Source: Bacteroidales bacterium (GTDB taxonomy: Bacteria > Bacteroidota > Bacteroidia > Bacteroidales > VadinHA17). From it: a stretch of DNA of 64,000 nt. Both the position numbers and the translations under genes were made by a program. The DNA lies in NCBI GenBank assembly GCA_016715075.1, contig JADKBK010000016.1:1-64000 (forward strand), given 5' to 3'. Below, piece by piece: positions 1 through 9,749 of this stretch. The notes beneath the pieces were generated by a model that had not been told where the DNA came from, did not search any database, and saw only the letters and a program-made list of their open reading frames with translations. Position 1 is the first letter of the stretch. The number at the start of each line of letters is the position of its first letter.

Positions 1-123
1 CAAATTCTTACTGAAAAGATCCAGATCGATAGGTGTGAAGACCTGTGGTTTTTCCTCACTGCGCTTGCAGCCGGAAAAAAATATCAATATTAATATTGAC
101 AGCGAAAATAGTCTCTTTACCAT
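1..123 (-). CDS. Lipoprotein, N-terminal fragment cut by the window edge
   Basis: The minus strand reads from an ATG at 123 through 41 open codons to the left edge. The protein starts MVKRLFSLSILILIFFSGC, a typical lipoprotein signal: basic start, hydrophobic core and a lipobox ending at Cys19. The mature part (KRSEEKPQVFTPIDLDLF) is charged. A Bacteroidota lipoprotein exported to the periplasm or outer membrane is therefore likely. Its function cannot be told from this fragment. It lies 16 bases downstream of the AraC regulator on the same strand, so the two may be co-transcribed. Confidence 0.6.
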   Translation of the reverse strand, partial: MVKRLFSLSILILIFFSGCKRSEEKPQVFTPIDLDLFSKNL

Positions 124-139
124 CTCATTTTTATTTATA

Positions 140-1036
140 TTAACCTTCAAACATCAGCTCAAAATTATGATTTTTATACTTAAGCTGAAATTCTGAGGGA
201 GTCATTCCTTTAATTGCCTTAAAATGGCGATTAAAGTTCGACTGATAATTAAACCCTGATAAATAACAAACCTGTGATATGGTATGTTTATTCTCAATTA
301 GCATCCGGCAGGCGTTACCTATTCTTACCTCATTGACAAATGAGGAAAATACTTTTGTGGTCCTCGACTTAAAATACCTGCAAAATGATTGGGGAGTTAA
401 ATTCACAAGAGCTGCAATCTCTTCAAGGAGTATTTTTTCAGGGAATTTTTTAATCACATACCTGAAAATTATTTCCATTTTGTATTTATCCTCTGAATTT
501 ATGATGCCTGGGGTATAGTTATGTGAAGATAAATACTTTATGTCATTGCTTGTCGACATAATATCCAGGATTGTCAATAATCCGATCAGCCGTTCCATAC
601 CAATCTTCACCGGCAAGTCTTTTATAAGCCTGACAAGTTTTTTATGAGTTTTCCCTACAAACTGTATCCCGCGCCTTGCATTGTTCAGAAATTCGTTCAT
701 AAGAAGGAATTCGGGAATCCCTGATTTTGCATTGGCTAAAAAATCTTCAAGAAACTGAATACATATTGCACCCGAATACCTCTTGTTCCCGGGGTTTAAG
801 TATTCGGGGTTACTCGACCATACATGAGGTGTGTTTGAACCGATAATTACCAGATCGTCAGGATAAAAGGAGCTTATACTGTCACCGACATATCTCGTCC
901 CAAACCCTTCGCTTACATATAAAATCTCTATTTCCGGATGGAAATGCCAGAGGTCAATAAAATAAGGTCTTTTGACTTTTTCAAGATAAAAAGACTGATC
1001 TTCCAACTTATTGATTTTCTCAAATATAGGCTTCAT
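140..1036 (-). CDS. AraC family transcriptional regulator with N-terminal cupin domain
   Basis: A protein of about 298 residues. The N-terminal third has a cupin-like sensor (HFHPEIEILYVSEG, then a PDDLVIIGSNTPHVW segment), as in AraC regulators that bind sugars. The C-terminal 100 residues hold two helix-turn-helix units, with LLEEIAALVNLTPQSFCRYF and the family signature GFNYQSNFNRHFKAIKGMTP. Reading can extend upstream to a GTG at 1063, but the ATG at 1036 (MKPIFEKINK) is a better start. The gene is oriented like the CE4-GH3 gene upstream of it but is separated by a terminator hairpin, so it is probably transcribed on its own. By family it should activate a nearby carbohydrate gene set; which one is not visible. 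Confidence 0.85.
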   Translation of the reverse strand: MKPIFEKINKLEDQSFYLEKVKRPYFIDLWHFHPEIEILYVSEGFGTRYVGDSISSFYPDDLVIIGSNTPHVWSSNPEYLNPGNKRYSGAICIQFLEDFLANAKSGIPEFLLMNEFLNNARRGIQFVGKTHKKLVRLIKDLPVKIGMERLIGLLTILDIMSTSNDIKYLSSHNYTPGIINSEDKYKMEIIFRYVIKKFPEKILLEEIAALVNLTPQSFCRYFKSRTTKVFSSFVNEVRIGNACRMLIENKHTISQVCYLSGFNYQSNFNRHFKAIKGMTPSEFQLKYKNHNFELMFEG

Positions 1037-1127
1037 CTGCAAAATGATAGGTACAAAAGCCACAAATAGATAATCAGGTATATTGTGACGTGCTCAGACT
1101 TTAAAAATAGAAAAAATCCATAACAAA

Positions 1128-1163
1128 ATTAAAAACCCCGACGATAGTATAAATCGTGGGGCT
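1128..1163 (-). terminator. Rho-independent terminator after the CE4-GH3 gene
   Basis: Read on the minus strand, a hairpin (CCCCACGAT ... ATCGTCGGGG, one bulged base) is followed by TTTTTAATTTT. It lies about 80 bases after the stop of the GH3 gene and upstream of the AraC gene, which fits termination of the GH3 transcript. Confidence 0.7.
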
Positions 1164-1242
1164 TACCTTTTAATTTATGGTACTAAATCTGAAAATTAGC
1201 CGGCAATTGAAGCTGTTGATCCGGTAAAGTTTAACAGGTGAT

Positions 1243-4200
1243 TCATCTGACTGGGGTTGCGGGGACTTTCGCCTCAAATTCAGCTTTAAGCCTTATGTCC
1301 CGTGATGAACTGCCGACCATTACTTCAAAATTTCCCGGCTCAACAACAAAATTCATATCCCTGTTATAGAGAGCCAGATCTTCTGGAGTCAGTCTAAAAT
1401 GGACAGTTGATTTTTCACCCGGCTCAAGAGCTACTTTTTGGTAACCCTTTAGTTCTTTAACCGGTGTGGTTACTGAGCTGATGATATCATTGATATATAG
1501 CTGTACAACCTCTGATCCTGCACGATCGCCTGTATTCTTAACATCAACGCTGATTTCCACATCTCCTTCTGATCCGATCACCAGGGGAGTAATGAGAAGG
1601 TTTTCATAGGTAAATGAGGTATAACTTAATCCAAAACCGAACTCAAAAAGCGGAGTTGCACTTATATCAGAATAGGCTCTGCTAATTTCCCTATGCTTGG
1701 AATATTTGTAATTATAATAACAGGGTAATTGTCCGACATTTCTTGGAATTGTTATTGGTAATCGTCCTGATGGATTGTAATCGCCAAACAGCACATCTGC
1801 GACGGCTAGTCCACCTTTTTCACCACAGAACCAGGGTTCGATTATTGCAGGAACATTTTCAGCTATCCATCGAGTTGAAAGAGGTCTTCCATTTATCAGA
1901 ACCACTACTGTAGGAGTTCCTGAATCAAAGACCTCCCTGACAAGATCATCCTGAAGACCTGTTAGGTCCAGTGTGGAAATATCCCTGTGTTCTCCGTTTG
2001 TTTGTATTTCTGACATGGAACCCACATTTTCACCAACAACAACAATTGCAATATCTGCATCCCTGGCTGCTTTTTTTGCTTTTGCAATCTCATTAAGACC
2101 ATCACCAATAACCTCGCATCCTTTTACATAGGTAACTTTTGTTTTGGAAGATACTTTCCTTTTTATCCCTTCCAGAACAGTTACTATATCCTGTTCATCA
2201 GGAACAGAGGATGTTGTATAATCACCAAGCTGGTTAGAAGCGTTGTCTGCATTTGGGCCTATCACAGCTATTGATCTGATTTCCTTTTTCAGGGGAAGAA
2301 GTTTATTTTCATTTTTAAGTAATACAATACCCTCCCGGGCTGCCTGAAGGGCAAGCAGCTGGTGTTTCTCATTATGTACAATACTATCGGCATAGTCAGG
2401 ATCTGAATATGGATTTTCAAATAATCCCAACCGGAATTTCTGAGTCAGGATTCTGCGTACCGCCCTGTCAATGGTTGAGATATTAAGCTTATCGTCCATG
2501 ACATTTTCTGACAATGATGCCATAAACTCCTTTTCGTATGATATTCCTGCATCGACTCCTGATTTAATAGCAATAGCTCCGGCTTCTTCCTGTGAAGCGA
2601 CAACATGATGACTTATCAGGTCTGAAATACCACCTCCTTCACTAAGCACCAATCCGTCAAAACCCAGTTCACCTCTGAGAATATTTGTCAACAGCTTATC
2701 AGATGCATGCACCGGAATACCGTCTATTGCCGGATATGTTGCCATTACTCCTAATGCTCCGGCTTTTTTGATCCCGGCTTCCCATGAAGGCATAAAGACT
2801 TCACGGAGTGTCCGTTCAGATATTTCCTGGTCACCGTTTTCCAGACCGCTAACTGGTTGGGTCTGACCCGGAAAGTGACATAACACTGCAACAGCTTTGT
2901 CGTGACCTGCAATATTATTACCCTGAACAGCTTCGACGATAGCTTTTGCGATGGATGAACACATATATGAATCCTCACTGTATCCTTCACAGTTCCTGCC
3001 CATCCTGGGATCCCTGTTGGGTTCAATAACAAGGGTGCATAAGTGGTTGGTCCCTGTCGATCTCGCTTCTCTTGCAACTGCCTTATATATTTCTTTAACA
3101 AGATTTATATTCCAGGTACTTCCAACCGACAGTCCCTCCGGGAAGATTGTGGCACCGGGGGCCATTAACCCATGGGTAGCCTCATCAATCATTATCAGGG
3201 GATTTGTAAGCGCGTCCCGTTCACAGCTATTTTCTGGAATTCATTGTTAAGTTCTGTTTGCCGGCGAGCCCCTTCAGGTCCAAGAATGTCACGCATCTGC
3301 ATTAATCCACCTCCTGGTCCGATACCTTTTTCCAGAGTGCCTGCAGTGAATTTCCGGCAGCCATCAATTCTGCTTTGAATATCATTGCCCAGAGGTTGTG
3401 CATGTACACCGGGCATATTCAACTGACCTATTTTTTCTTCAAGGGTCATTCTTGAAAGAAGGTCCTCAACACGCTGATCAACCGGATAGAGTGGACTTTT
3501 ATACAGAGGCAGCTCCGAAAATGGCTTTTGTCCCCGCTTCTCCTTAATATACGATGCTATATTATGAACATTATCGATCCATATCCCATTGGTACTATCC
3601 AATGCATACCGGCATACTGCTTCAATAGTGGAAAGAAGTGATGCCTGCCCCTCTTCCTCACCAATCTCATGGCCGGCAAGAATGAGCCAGTCGCCTCTTT
3701 CCTTCGCATAATCAATCAATACTTTTATCTGCTCAAATGATTTTCCGTCAAGTTCCATACCGGTTAGCTGAGACATATCACAATGTGCCGGATCGACAGG
3801 ACGTTCGCTCAGCCAGAGGCGCCCGCTTTCAAACTTCGATGCAACCACAGGAACATAACTTCTTGTATTTACACCTATCCCTACATACGTCTGCCCGCAG
3901 GGATAAGCAAAAGAAACAGGGTGGATCCCCAGCAACTTTTGTATTACAGTGTTTGCAGAATCCAGATCGGTCATCATTCTCTCAATAGTGAAGCTTTCCA
4001 GCTGTGCTTCCGGTGCCCATCCATAATTAACTGTACAGGGATGCAGAAGAGAATGATTGCCGATTTCGTGTCCGTTTCCGGCAGCCTCCCTCCACTCTTC
4101 CAGCCTCTGAACCAGATTTTCCATTGACACATAAAACGTAGCCTTCACTCCATACTTATCAAACAAAGGTATACCGTTGTCAATCTGTGTCAGACGGGCA

Positions 4201-4364
4201 TCATCGAATGTGAAACTTAACCCCATCTTCCTGCCTTGAGGCCATTGAAAATCAATCTTTTCACTACCTCCCCCGGTCATGTATCCCTGAGCCGTTGAAA
4301 TTCTGTCAGGAAAACACAAAAATATTGTCAATACTACGATTGCACTCTGACCAAAAGTTCTCAT
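1243..4364 (-). CDS. Secreted polysaccharide deacetylase (CE4) - glycoside hydrolase family 3 fusion, one frameshift
   Basis: About 1040 residues once one frameshift is bridged. After a signal peptide (MRTFGQSAIVVLTIFLCF) comes a NodB-type deacetylase domain (about 45-270): TFDDA near 52-56, HEIGNHSLLHP as the metal-binding histidine motif, AYPCG, and LAGHEIG at its end. From about 285 a GH3 enzyme follows (MTLEEKIGQLNMPG, ISERTLREVFMPSW, GELGFDGLVLSEGG), then the GH3 C-terminal domain (IAVIGPNADN) and an FnIII-like tail. Two usual GH3 positions differ: KHF is CHF, and the SD nucleophile motif is SE near residue 575. The break lies in a run of four C's (plus strand 3198-3201); a fifth C would restore RLQIP-LIMIDEATHGL. 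Likely role: periplasmic deacetylation and hydrolysis of a beta-linked glycan. Confidence 0.85.
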
Positions 4365-4422
4365 AATTATCCCGGATAAATCTCTTGTTATAGTTACTAT
4401 TTTAGAATAAAGATCAACTTAA

Positions 4423-5610
4423 TTACCCCTTACAAGCCTTGACAAATTGTAAAGCGGCGGCTTCAATCTCAGCGTCTGATGAATTGATATTAATTCCCCA
4501 TCCGGCTCCAAGACCGCCATCAACAACTCCGATACTGATATTCATCGCACGACTCAGGATATCATCGGTTTTTGGATATGCCCCTTTCGAATGAGGCTGC
4601 CCGATCTGTCTGAGATGATTTAATACATGTTCCATATTATAATAAACATGCCAGCCACTCTTGTCAACAGTTTTGGATCCCAGAGCTCTGCTAACCCTTG
4701 CAGCCTCTTCCACTGAACTGAAGATGACGGTGCACATCGTCGCACAATCTCCGGAAGGATCATTTAATATCCTGAATTTAAAACCTTCTGCCTCAGAAAT
4801 CAGACTTTTAAACCTGTTTCTTTTTTGCCGGAGAACAGTTGTTATTTTATCGATCTTTTTTAATTGAGCAAGCCCCACTGCAGCAGTGATTTCATTCATT
4901 CTGAAATTCAATCCCAGAATGTTTCTGTTACCCACCTCAACACCAAAACGCATTGGTTTGTGCCCCTGATCATGCACCCCGAAAGCAGTTTCGTAAAGGG
5001 CTTCATCGTTTGTTACAACCAATCCTCCGTCTCCGCTGTTTATAGTTTTGAAAATATTAAGTGAAAAGGCACCAATGTTACCTATCGAACCAACCTTATG
5101 CCCTTTATATGATGCCCCTGCAGCCTGACAACAATCTTCAAGTACCATCAGATTATGTTTTTTGGCAATAGCCATAATTCTGTCCATATTGCATGGATTA
5201 CCAAGCATGTGCACCGGCATTACAGCTTTTGTATGGGGAGTTATCCTGCTTTCAATATCATCGGGATCCATTGTAAGGCTCTCGTCAATTTCTGTCAGTA
5301 CCGGGACTAATCCTGCAAAGATCATCGAGGTATAACTGGCCACAAAAGTATAAGAAGGAACAATAATTTCATCACCCGGCCTGAGCCCCATGGCCAGGGC
5401 AGAGGCAAGTAATGAGACTGTTCCCGAAGAGGTGGCGAGCCCAAACCGGGTATTACAGTAAAAAGCAAATTCTTTTTCAAGGCTGGAGACGGTATGAAGA
5501 AATTTCGGATCACTTTCACTGCCATACCTAAAAAGGTAACCGCTTTTCATAACCTCCATTACTGCATCCATTTCTTCTTTGTCAAACCAATAAGCTCCGG
5601 GACCTGGCAT
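4423..5610 (-). CDS. DegT/DnrJ/EryC1/StrS family PLP-dependent aminotransferase
   Basis: 395 residues, the full length of the sugar aminotransferase family. The cofactor lysine is visible at K188 in FSLNIFKTINSGDGG, the usual place for the internal aldimine. Other family marks are LATSSGTVSLLASALAMGL (PLP phosphate region), EIIVPSYTFVAS and MPVHMLGNPCNMDRI. These enzymes transfer an amino group from glutamate or glutamine to a keto-sugar nucleotide, or act in related steps of sugar-derived metabolite synthesis. There is no signal peptide, so it is cytoplasmic. The CE4-GH3 gene follows 58 bases downstream on the same strand and may share its transcript. Some relatives of this fold are dehydratases; the exact substrate is not shown here. 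Confidence 0.85.
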   Translation of the reverse strand: MPGPGAYWFDKEEMDAVMEVMKSGYLFRYGSESDPKFLHTVSSLEKEFAFYCNTRFGLATSSGTVSLLASALAMGLRPGDEIIVPSYTFVASYTSMIFAGLVPVLTEIDESLTMDPDDIESRITPHTKAVMPVHMLGNPCNMDRIMAIAKKHNLMVLEDCCQAAGASYKGHKVGSIGNIGAFSLNIFKTINSGDGGLVVTNDEALYETAFGVHDQGHKPMRFGVEVGNRNILGLNFRMNEITAAVGLAQLKKIDKITTVLRQKRNRFKSLISEAEGFKFRILNDPSGDCATMCTVIFSSVEEAARVSRALGSKTVDKSGWHVYYNMEHVLNHLRQIGQPHSKGAYPKTDDILSRAMNISIGVVDGGLGAGWGININSSDAEIEAAALQFVKACKG

Positions 5611-6025
5611 AATGACCTCCTTTTTTACTATTTAAATCAAGATGTGTATACTTTCAGCAATCATTTATTATTTCTCAAAAGAAGATAACATTTTGTTATC
5701 TGTTAAAGATTAGATTACCCAGTTATTACACTATCTTAACATAGCAATAATTGCACAACGAATGAAATCTGCATTATTATTATACCTTGTAAAAACAGGA
5801 GATTGTAAGATTTTAAATCTCTTCCATCTGAATTTGTGGATATTACAGATCTGAATTCAAGCCATAACTCTCACCTTATAAGAAATCTCCTTGAGTTTAT
5901 GAAAAAATGGCATAATTCATTTTCATGTCAGTACCCAATATACGGAACAATACCATAACCTCCTCTCAATCCGGCTTTTCAGGTTTGCAAAAAACAGCGG
6001 CTTTATAGTTGACTGATTCGCTCGG
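5611..6025. other. Non-coding gap of about 415 bases
   Basis: No convincing ORF is seen on either strand. The part next to the DegT gene holds the inverted repeat at 5684-5700. The rest is AT-rich without tandem repeats, RNA-gene features or a clear promoter motif. Confidence 0.6.
5684..5700. promoter_or_regulatory. Perfect inverted repeat, candidate operator upstream of the DegT gene
   Basis: GATAACA-TTT-TGTTATC, two perfect 7-base arms with a 3-base spacer, centred about 80 bases upstream of the aminotransferase start codon. The size and symmetry suit a dimeric repressor. The regulator is unknown. Confidence 0.4.
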
Positions 6026-7160
6026 TCATTTCTTCACTAATCTTCCATCCTGGAAAATGGTCCAGATTGTATCTGCTTCAACTGATGGAAAATAGGATTC
6101 AAAAGCTGAACGGGTTGATTCCAAGACAGGAACGGGAAGCTCGTCGGGAAAATCCGATTTCTTAAGTCCGAGATCTTCCAGACTTGAAGCATAGGTGTTG
6201 TTTTGCATATAATAGCGCATCTCAGCGTAGTAAATCATCCGCAATGCCCATTTTATTGAAAAATCGGGATCCGGGATGAAGGCCTCTGTACCATGTCCTG
6301 CCTCGATAGAAGAAAACTGCAGGAATCCCCACATTTCAGGCATATGCATATCAATACGGCCCTGCGGTGACCATACCCAGTTATCCTCAGGGAATGATTT
6401 TCCAGTGGCAGGGTTTATCTCTTTTACATAGCTATTATTTTCGATCAGAGTCCGCCATTCAACCCTCGAAAAATCTATGCGCCATCTGTCACCAGCCTTA
6501 GGCAACCCAGTGGGACCAGAACATTCCTTCAGTACTGTAAGAGGGATCTTAATCTCTACAGTCCACCCTTTATCAACATCAGCAGGATTATTAATTGTAC
6601 CGTCAACATGTGTACCTACTTGCAGGCCATTAATATTCCAGCCTGTCACCGGAGGGCCGCCGTCGCGGTAGGGTTTTCAGCAACAGGAGATCCCAGGCTG
6701 TGCCCAGAGCGTTAACCTCAAGCTCATAATAGGCCTGGGTATCTCCGTCCGGATCTATAAATACCTCGAAATCATTATCATAAAATATTACAGTGTCCCT
6801 CTGTCTGAGCCTGGCCCACACATGTGGCTCTTCCAGTTCGGCTGCGACATAGAGGTTTGAATCATCCCATAACAGCTTTGCATGTGTCTTCCATTTGGGA
6901 AGTGGCTTTGATGAGCCTTCAATGTCAACAAAATAATCTGTCCAGGGTACATCGGCCCAGGCTTTTTCATCCGGGATCCCATCAATATTTACGGGTGCGG
7001 TTGTCCGGTAACAAACATAGCTCCTGGGGTCAGGTTTTTCAGGGTATTTTACTGCGGAGTTTTCCTTGGCGGAAGGTGTTTCAGAACAGGAAAGCATTAG
7101 CAGGAATGATCCCAAAATGACAGTGATTGTCTTTGAACTCAGTGATAATAGGTTATTCAT
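6026..7160 (-). CDS. Lipoprotein with a CBM9-like carbohydrate-binding domain, one frameshift
   Basis: About 377 residues when bridged. It begins with a lipoprotein signal (SFLLMLSC). Residues about 50-300 resemble the family 9-like carbohydrate-binding fold of Bacteroidota proteins: VNIDGIPDEKAWADVPWTDYF, LLWDDSNLYVAAELEEPHVWA, YDNDFEVFIDPDGDTQAYYELEVNALGTAWDL (split by family convention), and WTVEIKIPLTVL. The frame breaks at plus-strand 6674-6677, where one extra base in a T run turns LLLLK-PYRDGGPPVTGWN into a short out-of-frame tail. No catalytic residues are recognised, so it probably binds polysaccharide at the cell surface or in the periplasm. Its neighbours are carbohydrate-active genes on the same strand. 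Confidence 0.75.
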
Positions 7161-7276
7161 CAGGATTACATTTTAAATGAATACTCAAAAATACAGATAT
7201 ATAATGTTAAATTAAAGAGACTTAAAACAGATATTTCAATTTCTTAAGCGGAAAACCATAAAACCTTATATCTGCC

Positions 7277-7372
7277 CAATAAACAGGTCGGGTATGTAAG
7301 AACTTACACAGAGACACAGAGACATCACAGAGTTCCACAGATGACTTTTGAGACAGCCTCAATAAACAGGTC
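7277..7372. repeat. 13-base direct repeats enclosing a CACAGAG array
   Basis: CAATAAACAGGTC occurs at 7277-7289 and again, exactly, at 7360-7372. The 70 bases between hold CACAGAG at 7307, 7315 and 7326, a CACAGAT at 7336, and then ACTTTTGAGACAGCCT, which looks like the end of an insertion sequence. The layout resembles a short insertion with a target duplication. The surrounding gap (7161-7489) holds no gene that I can support. Confidence 0.5.
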
Positions 7373-7489
7373 AGCCCTTCTATGTTGAAACACGAACCAA
7401 TGAAATTGCAGATCATAATCTTCATTTTACATTGCCTCTGTTTCATTATAAAATAATTATGTAATATTGAATTTAAAATACCCAACCTT

Positions 7490-8044
7490 ATGAATGAACA
7501 GATAAAGCAGATTGCTGAAAGGATAAAAGAGATCCGCGAAATATCCGGGATTTCAGCCGAGACAATGGCTGACAGACTCGGGGTTCCGGGAGAAAAATAT
7601 ATGCTTTATGAAGAAGGGGAGACAGATATTCCCGTCGGCTTGATATTCAATATATCTGAACTGTTCAATGTAGAGCTCTCTGTTCTGCTTGGCGGAGACA
7701 ATCCCAGACTTCGCATCTACAGCATAGTAAGAAACGGAAAAGGATTAAAGCTTGAAAGAAGAAAGCAATATAAATATGAAAGCCTTGCATTCAATTTTAT
7801 GCATAAAAAATCTGAACCGTTCATGGTTACCATTGACCCCAATCCGGAAAAGACAATGCTGGAATTTAACTCCCATCCGGGACAGGAATTTAATTATGTC
7901 ATTAAAGGTACAATGCTGACAGTCATTGACGGTCATGAGGTGATTCTTAAAGAGGGCGATTCAATCTATTTTGATTCAGGCTATAATCATGCAATGAAAG
8001 CCCTGAATAATGAACAGGTTAAATTCCTTGCCATAGTAGTTTAA
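7490..8044 (+). CDS. XRE family transcriptional regulator with C-terminal cupin domain
   Basis: 184 residues. An N-terminal helix-turn-helix of the XRE type spans about 5-65 (ERIKEIREISGISAETMADRLGV, split here as ERIKEIREISGIS and AETMADRLGV). The C-terminal cupin_2 barrel (about 110-180) shows HPGQEFNYVIKGTM, VILKEGDSIYFDSGYNHAM and a final KFLAIVV strand. Such proteins usually sense a small metabolite through the cupin and control the adjacent operon. The acyl-CoA ligase gene begins only 18 bases downstream on the same strand, so the pair is almost certainly one operon, and control of fatty or aryl acid activation is the natural guess. Confidence 0.9.
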   Translation: MNEQIKQIAERIKEIREISGISAETMADRLGVPGEKYMLYEEGETDIPVGLIFNISELFNVELSVLLGGDNPRLRIYSIVRNGKGLKLERRKQYKYESLAFNFMHKKSEPFMVTIDPNPEKTMLEFNSHPGQEFNYVIKGTMLTVIDGHEVILKEGDSIYFDSGYNHAMKALNNEQVKFLAIVV

Positions 8045-8062
8045 TAATCCAGAAAAAACAGA

Positions 8063-9721
8063 ATGATGCTTGAGAAATATGTCAGCCGTGTCGAATTTGA
8101 TTCCTATGAGGATTTTAAAGACGGCTTTGAAATAAAAGTACCTGAGAATTTCAATTTTGCCTATGACGTTGTTGATGAGACAGCCATGAGATCTCCCGAA
8201 AAATGTGCCATGGTATGGTGCGATGATAACGGAAATGAAGCTGTATTCACCTTCGGCCAGATGAAATATTACAGTGATAAGGCTGCCAATTTTTTCAGAT
8301 CAGCAGGGATAAGAAAGGGCGATCCCGTTATGCTTATCTTAAAAAGACACTATGAATTCTGGTTCTGTACTCTTGCCCTCAACAAGATAGGCGCAGTAAC
8401 AATTCCTGCCACCCACCTGCTCTCTGCAAAGGATATAATCTACAGGAATAATGCTGCTGATATAAAGATGATTGTGTGCATACCAGATCCCCTGGTAATT
8501 CAGCATATTGAGGAGGCTGAGAGTGCCTCTCCCACCCTGAAGAAGAAGGTTGTTGTCGGAATGGATCGTGACGGATGGCTCAATTTCACTGATGGTCTTG
8601 ATAAAAGCTCAGAGATCTTTGTCAGACCCACAGAAGAGGAAGCGACAATAAACACTGATATTATGCTTCTCTATTTTACATCGGGGACTACCGGAATGCC
8701 CAAAATGGTAAATCATGATTTTGTTTATCCCCTGGGACATATTTTAACTGCAAAATACTGGCAGAAGGTAGGTGATAACGGGCTTCATTTCACTGTGGCA
8801 GACACAGGATGGGCCAAATCGGCATGGGGAAAGATCTATGGTCAGTGGCTAGCAGGAAGTGCTGTGATGACTTACAATTACGACAAATTTGTCCCTAAAA
8901 ACCTGATGGAGGTAATTGAAAAATATAAAGTTGTCACTTTCTGTGCACCACCCACTATTTACAGGTTTCTGATCAAGGAAGATCTGTCGAAATTTGATCT
9001 CAGCCATCTGAAATATTGTGTTGTGGCGGGTGAGCCGCTTAATCCTGAGGTATTCAAACAGTTTTATGATCATACCGGTATCAGCCTGATGGAGGGCTAC
9101 GGTCAGACTGAATGTACTGTTGCAGTTGCTACCTTCCCATGGATGAAACCAAAACCAGGCTCAATGGGCAAACCCTCACCGGGCTACGATATCGATATTA
9201 TTGATGAAGATGGCAATCCGTGTGAAGTAGGCAATGAAGGTGAAATAATCATTCGCACATCCCGCAAAAAACCGGTGGGAATGTTTAATGGCTATTACAG
9301 GGATGATCAGCTTACTGCCGGAGTTTGGTCAGATGGAATTTACAGGACAGGCGATATGGCATGGTATGACGAGGATGGCTATTTCTGGTTTGTCGGCAGG
9401 GCTGATGATGTAATAAAAAGCTCAGGCTACAGGATTGGTCCGTTTGAGGTCGAGAGCGCCCTGATGGAGCATCCTGCTGTTCTCGAGTGTGCCATAACTG
9501 CAGTACCCGATCCCGACAGGGGACAGATTGTGAAGGCAACAGTGGTTCCATCAAAGAATTATCATCCCAGTGAAGAACTTGCCAGGGAGCTCCAGGAACA
9601 TGTCAAAAAGGTTACAGCACCATATAAATATCCAAGGATAGTGGAATTTGTAACGGAATTGCCTAAGACAATCAGCGGAAAGATCAGAAGGGTGCAGATC
9701 AGGGAAGAAGATACTGACTAA
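8063..9721 (+). CDS. AMP-dependent synthetase / acyl-CoA ligase
   Basis: 552 residues, normal for the ANL superfamily. The AMP-binding P-loop YFTSGTTGMPKM lies near residues 203-214. Then come MEGYGQTECTVAVATFPWM (A5 region), YRTGDMAWYDEDGYFWFVGR with the ribose-binding Asp and hinge, and PKTISGKIRR with the catalytic Lys near 538. It activates a carboxylic acid to the acyl-AMP and then to the CoA thioester in the cytoplasm. Overall resemblance is to medium-chain or acetyl-CoA synthetase-like enzymes; the acid is not decided by sequence. It follows the XRE-cupin regulator within 18 bases. The gene is convergent with the hydrolase at 9750 with only a 28-base gap. Confidence 0.9.
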   Translation: MMLEKYVSRVEFDSYEDFKDGFEIKVPENFNFAYDVVDETAMRSPEKCAMVWCDDNGNEAVFTFGQMKYYSDKAANFFRSAGIRKGDPVMLILKRHYEFWFCTLALNKIGAVTIPATHLLSAKDIIYRNNAADIKMIVCIPDPLVIQHIEEAESASPTLKKKVVVGMDRDGWLNFTDGLDKSSEIFVRPTEEEATINTDIMLLYFTSGTTGMPKMVNHDFVYPLGHILTAKYWQKVGDNGLHFTVADTGWAKSAWGKIYGQWLAGSAVMTYNYDKFVPKNLMEVIEKYKVVTFCAPPTIYRFLIKEDLSKFDLSHLKYCVVAGEPLNPEVFKQFYDHTGISLMEGYGQTECTVAVATFPWMKPKPGSMGKPSPGYDIDIIDEDGNPCEVGNEGEIIIRTSRKKPVGMFNGYYRDDQLTAGVWSDGIYRTGDMAWYDEDGYFWFVGRADDVIKSSGYRIGPFEVESALMEHPAVLECAITAVPDPDRGQIVKATVVPSKNYHPSEELARELQEHVKKVTAPYKYPRIVEFVTELPKTISGKIRRVQIREEDTD

Positions 9722-9749
9722 AAGAGACCTTTCAGAATAATTATATTCG

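Noticed and set aside
3190..3205. Programmed ribosomal frameshift in the CE4-GH3 gene
   Set aside because: No slippery heptamer with downstream structure is evident, and similar breaks at homopolymers in eight other genes favour consensus error.
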